From Chromatiales bacterium (GTDB lineage: Bacteria > Pseudomonadota > Gammaproteobacteria > SZUA-152), in NCBI GenBank assembly GCA_026999335.1, contig JALTPW010001000.1:1-6701 (forward strand): DNA of 6,701 bases, read 5' to 3'. Positions 6,381 to 6,701 of this stretch are shown one piece after another (positions within the stretch are counted from its first letter, which is position 1; every line of letters starts with the position of its first letter). The position numbers and the translations under genes were made by a program. The notes below the pieces were generated by a model that was not told the DNA's origin, did no database searches, and saw only the letters and a list, made by a program, of their open reading frames with translations.

Positions 6381-6562
6381 CAGATACACCATCTGAGTCC
6401 AGCGCCAAACCCGTCAACGCCGCGCGCATAAAGGGCGTTATCCGGGGCGCATCGGTACGTTTGCATTCAACACCCAGAAAACGACCATTTTCTACAGGAT
6501 AGGCCGCCATCTTCGCTACCGGTTAGCCATAAAATAGAAAAGGAATCCAAGGTCAAATATCA

Positions 6563-6701
6563 TCACATCCCACCGAGCAAAATCCCATTCAACCACTGCT
6601 CCTGCTCTCGCCCAGGCCTTCGATCAACGGTGACCCACAGCTCTGTTATTGCCAGTCCTTCGACCTCATCCACCAACACCCGCAACCCAACCTCGTCCAT
6701 A
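6563..6701 (-). CDS. Unidentified partial reading frame at the right edge
   Basis: On the minus strand an open frame enters from the right edge and ends at TGA 6565-6563. The first ATG inside the window (6700-6698) gives 45 residues, beginning MDEVGLRVLVDEVEGLAITE and ending WLNGILLGGM. I do not recognise it. It may be the 3' end of a longer gene beyond the window, and it stops just upstream of the DUF4143 remnant, so it could also be decayed sequence. It is the only minus frame open across this stretch. Confidence 0.35.
   Translation of the reverse strand, partial: MDEVGLRVLVDEVEGLAITELWVTVDRRPGREQEQWLNGILLGGM

Larger units (their letters stand above)
6095..6555 (-). pseudogene. C-terminal remnant of an AAA ATPase/DUF4143-type gene, split by an insertion
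   Basis: Two minus-strand fragments read as consecutive parts of the same C-terminal domain. The upstream piece (ATG 6510 to TAA 6367, 47 codons) contains FLGVECKRTDAPRITPFMRA, typical of the C-terminal DUF4143 region of one class of AAA ATPases. Just before it, in another frame after a stop, FLFYFMAN (about 6552-6528) resembles the preceding FWATHxGAELD-type block. The downstream piece (6226 to TGA 6097-6095) reads VVYPGRKRFRFNEQ, then AAVSLSALADEG, matching the family ending 'VVYPG...L...VVPLSALAD'. The pieces are in different frames and about 155 foreign bases separate them. The N-terminal ATPase part, including Walker motifs, is absent. Family assignment rests on recalled motifs, and the gene is clearly non-functional. 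Confidence 0.65.

Overview
The window looks like a piece of a gammaproteobacterial chromosome of moderate GC content. The HigA and HigB proteins have the architecture of Escherichia coli HigBA (YgjM/YgjN), the MscS protein is close to E. coli MscS along its length, and tadA and a tRNA-Ser gene are chromosomal housekeeping genes. The species cannot be named from this sequence. Genes are mostly single transcription units separated by regulatory gaps.

Layout. Positions 82-2181 (minus) encode a cytoplasmic receiver-PAS-GGDEF-EAL protein of cyclic-di-GMP signalling with an altered GGDDF motif and an intact EAL domain. A lone plus-strand gene at 2417-2791 encodes a small exported protein with four regularly spaced cysteines. 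It converges on an mscS-type mechanosensitive channel gene (2830-3663, minus), and a hairpin terminator lies across the end of the small gene. A 460-base gap without a recognisable gene (3664-4123) follows. Next is a complete higBA type II toxin-antitoxin operon (4180-4919, plus). Its promoter is enclosed in a long perfect inverted repeat, a clear candidate for the HigA autoregulatory operator. Downstream, on the minus strand, are a tRNA-Ser(CGA) gene with a good promoter (5076-5165) and tadA, the tRNA adenosine-34 deaminase (5420-5917).

The right end (about 6095-6701) is decayed sequence. On the minus strand it carries two out-of-frame pieces of the C-terminal part of an AAA ATPase/DUF4143-type protein. 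They are separated by a segment of about 154 bases that has 15-bp terminal inverted repeats, a nearby 9-bp flanking direct repeat and an internal 12-bp-stem palindrome. The simplest reading is a gene remnant split by a MITE-like element. An unidentified partial reading frame runs off the right edge.

The genes do not form one pathway. The main themes are c-di-GMP turnover, osmotic protection, a self-regulated toxin-antitoxin module beside a tRNA gene, and tRNA decoding (tadA and tRNA-Ser). No wholly new multi-gene system was found. The most notable items are the nested higBA operator, the split DUF4143 remnant and the twin CX10C exported protein.
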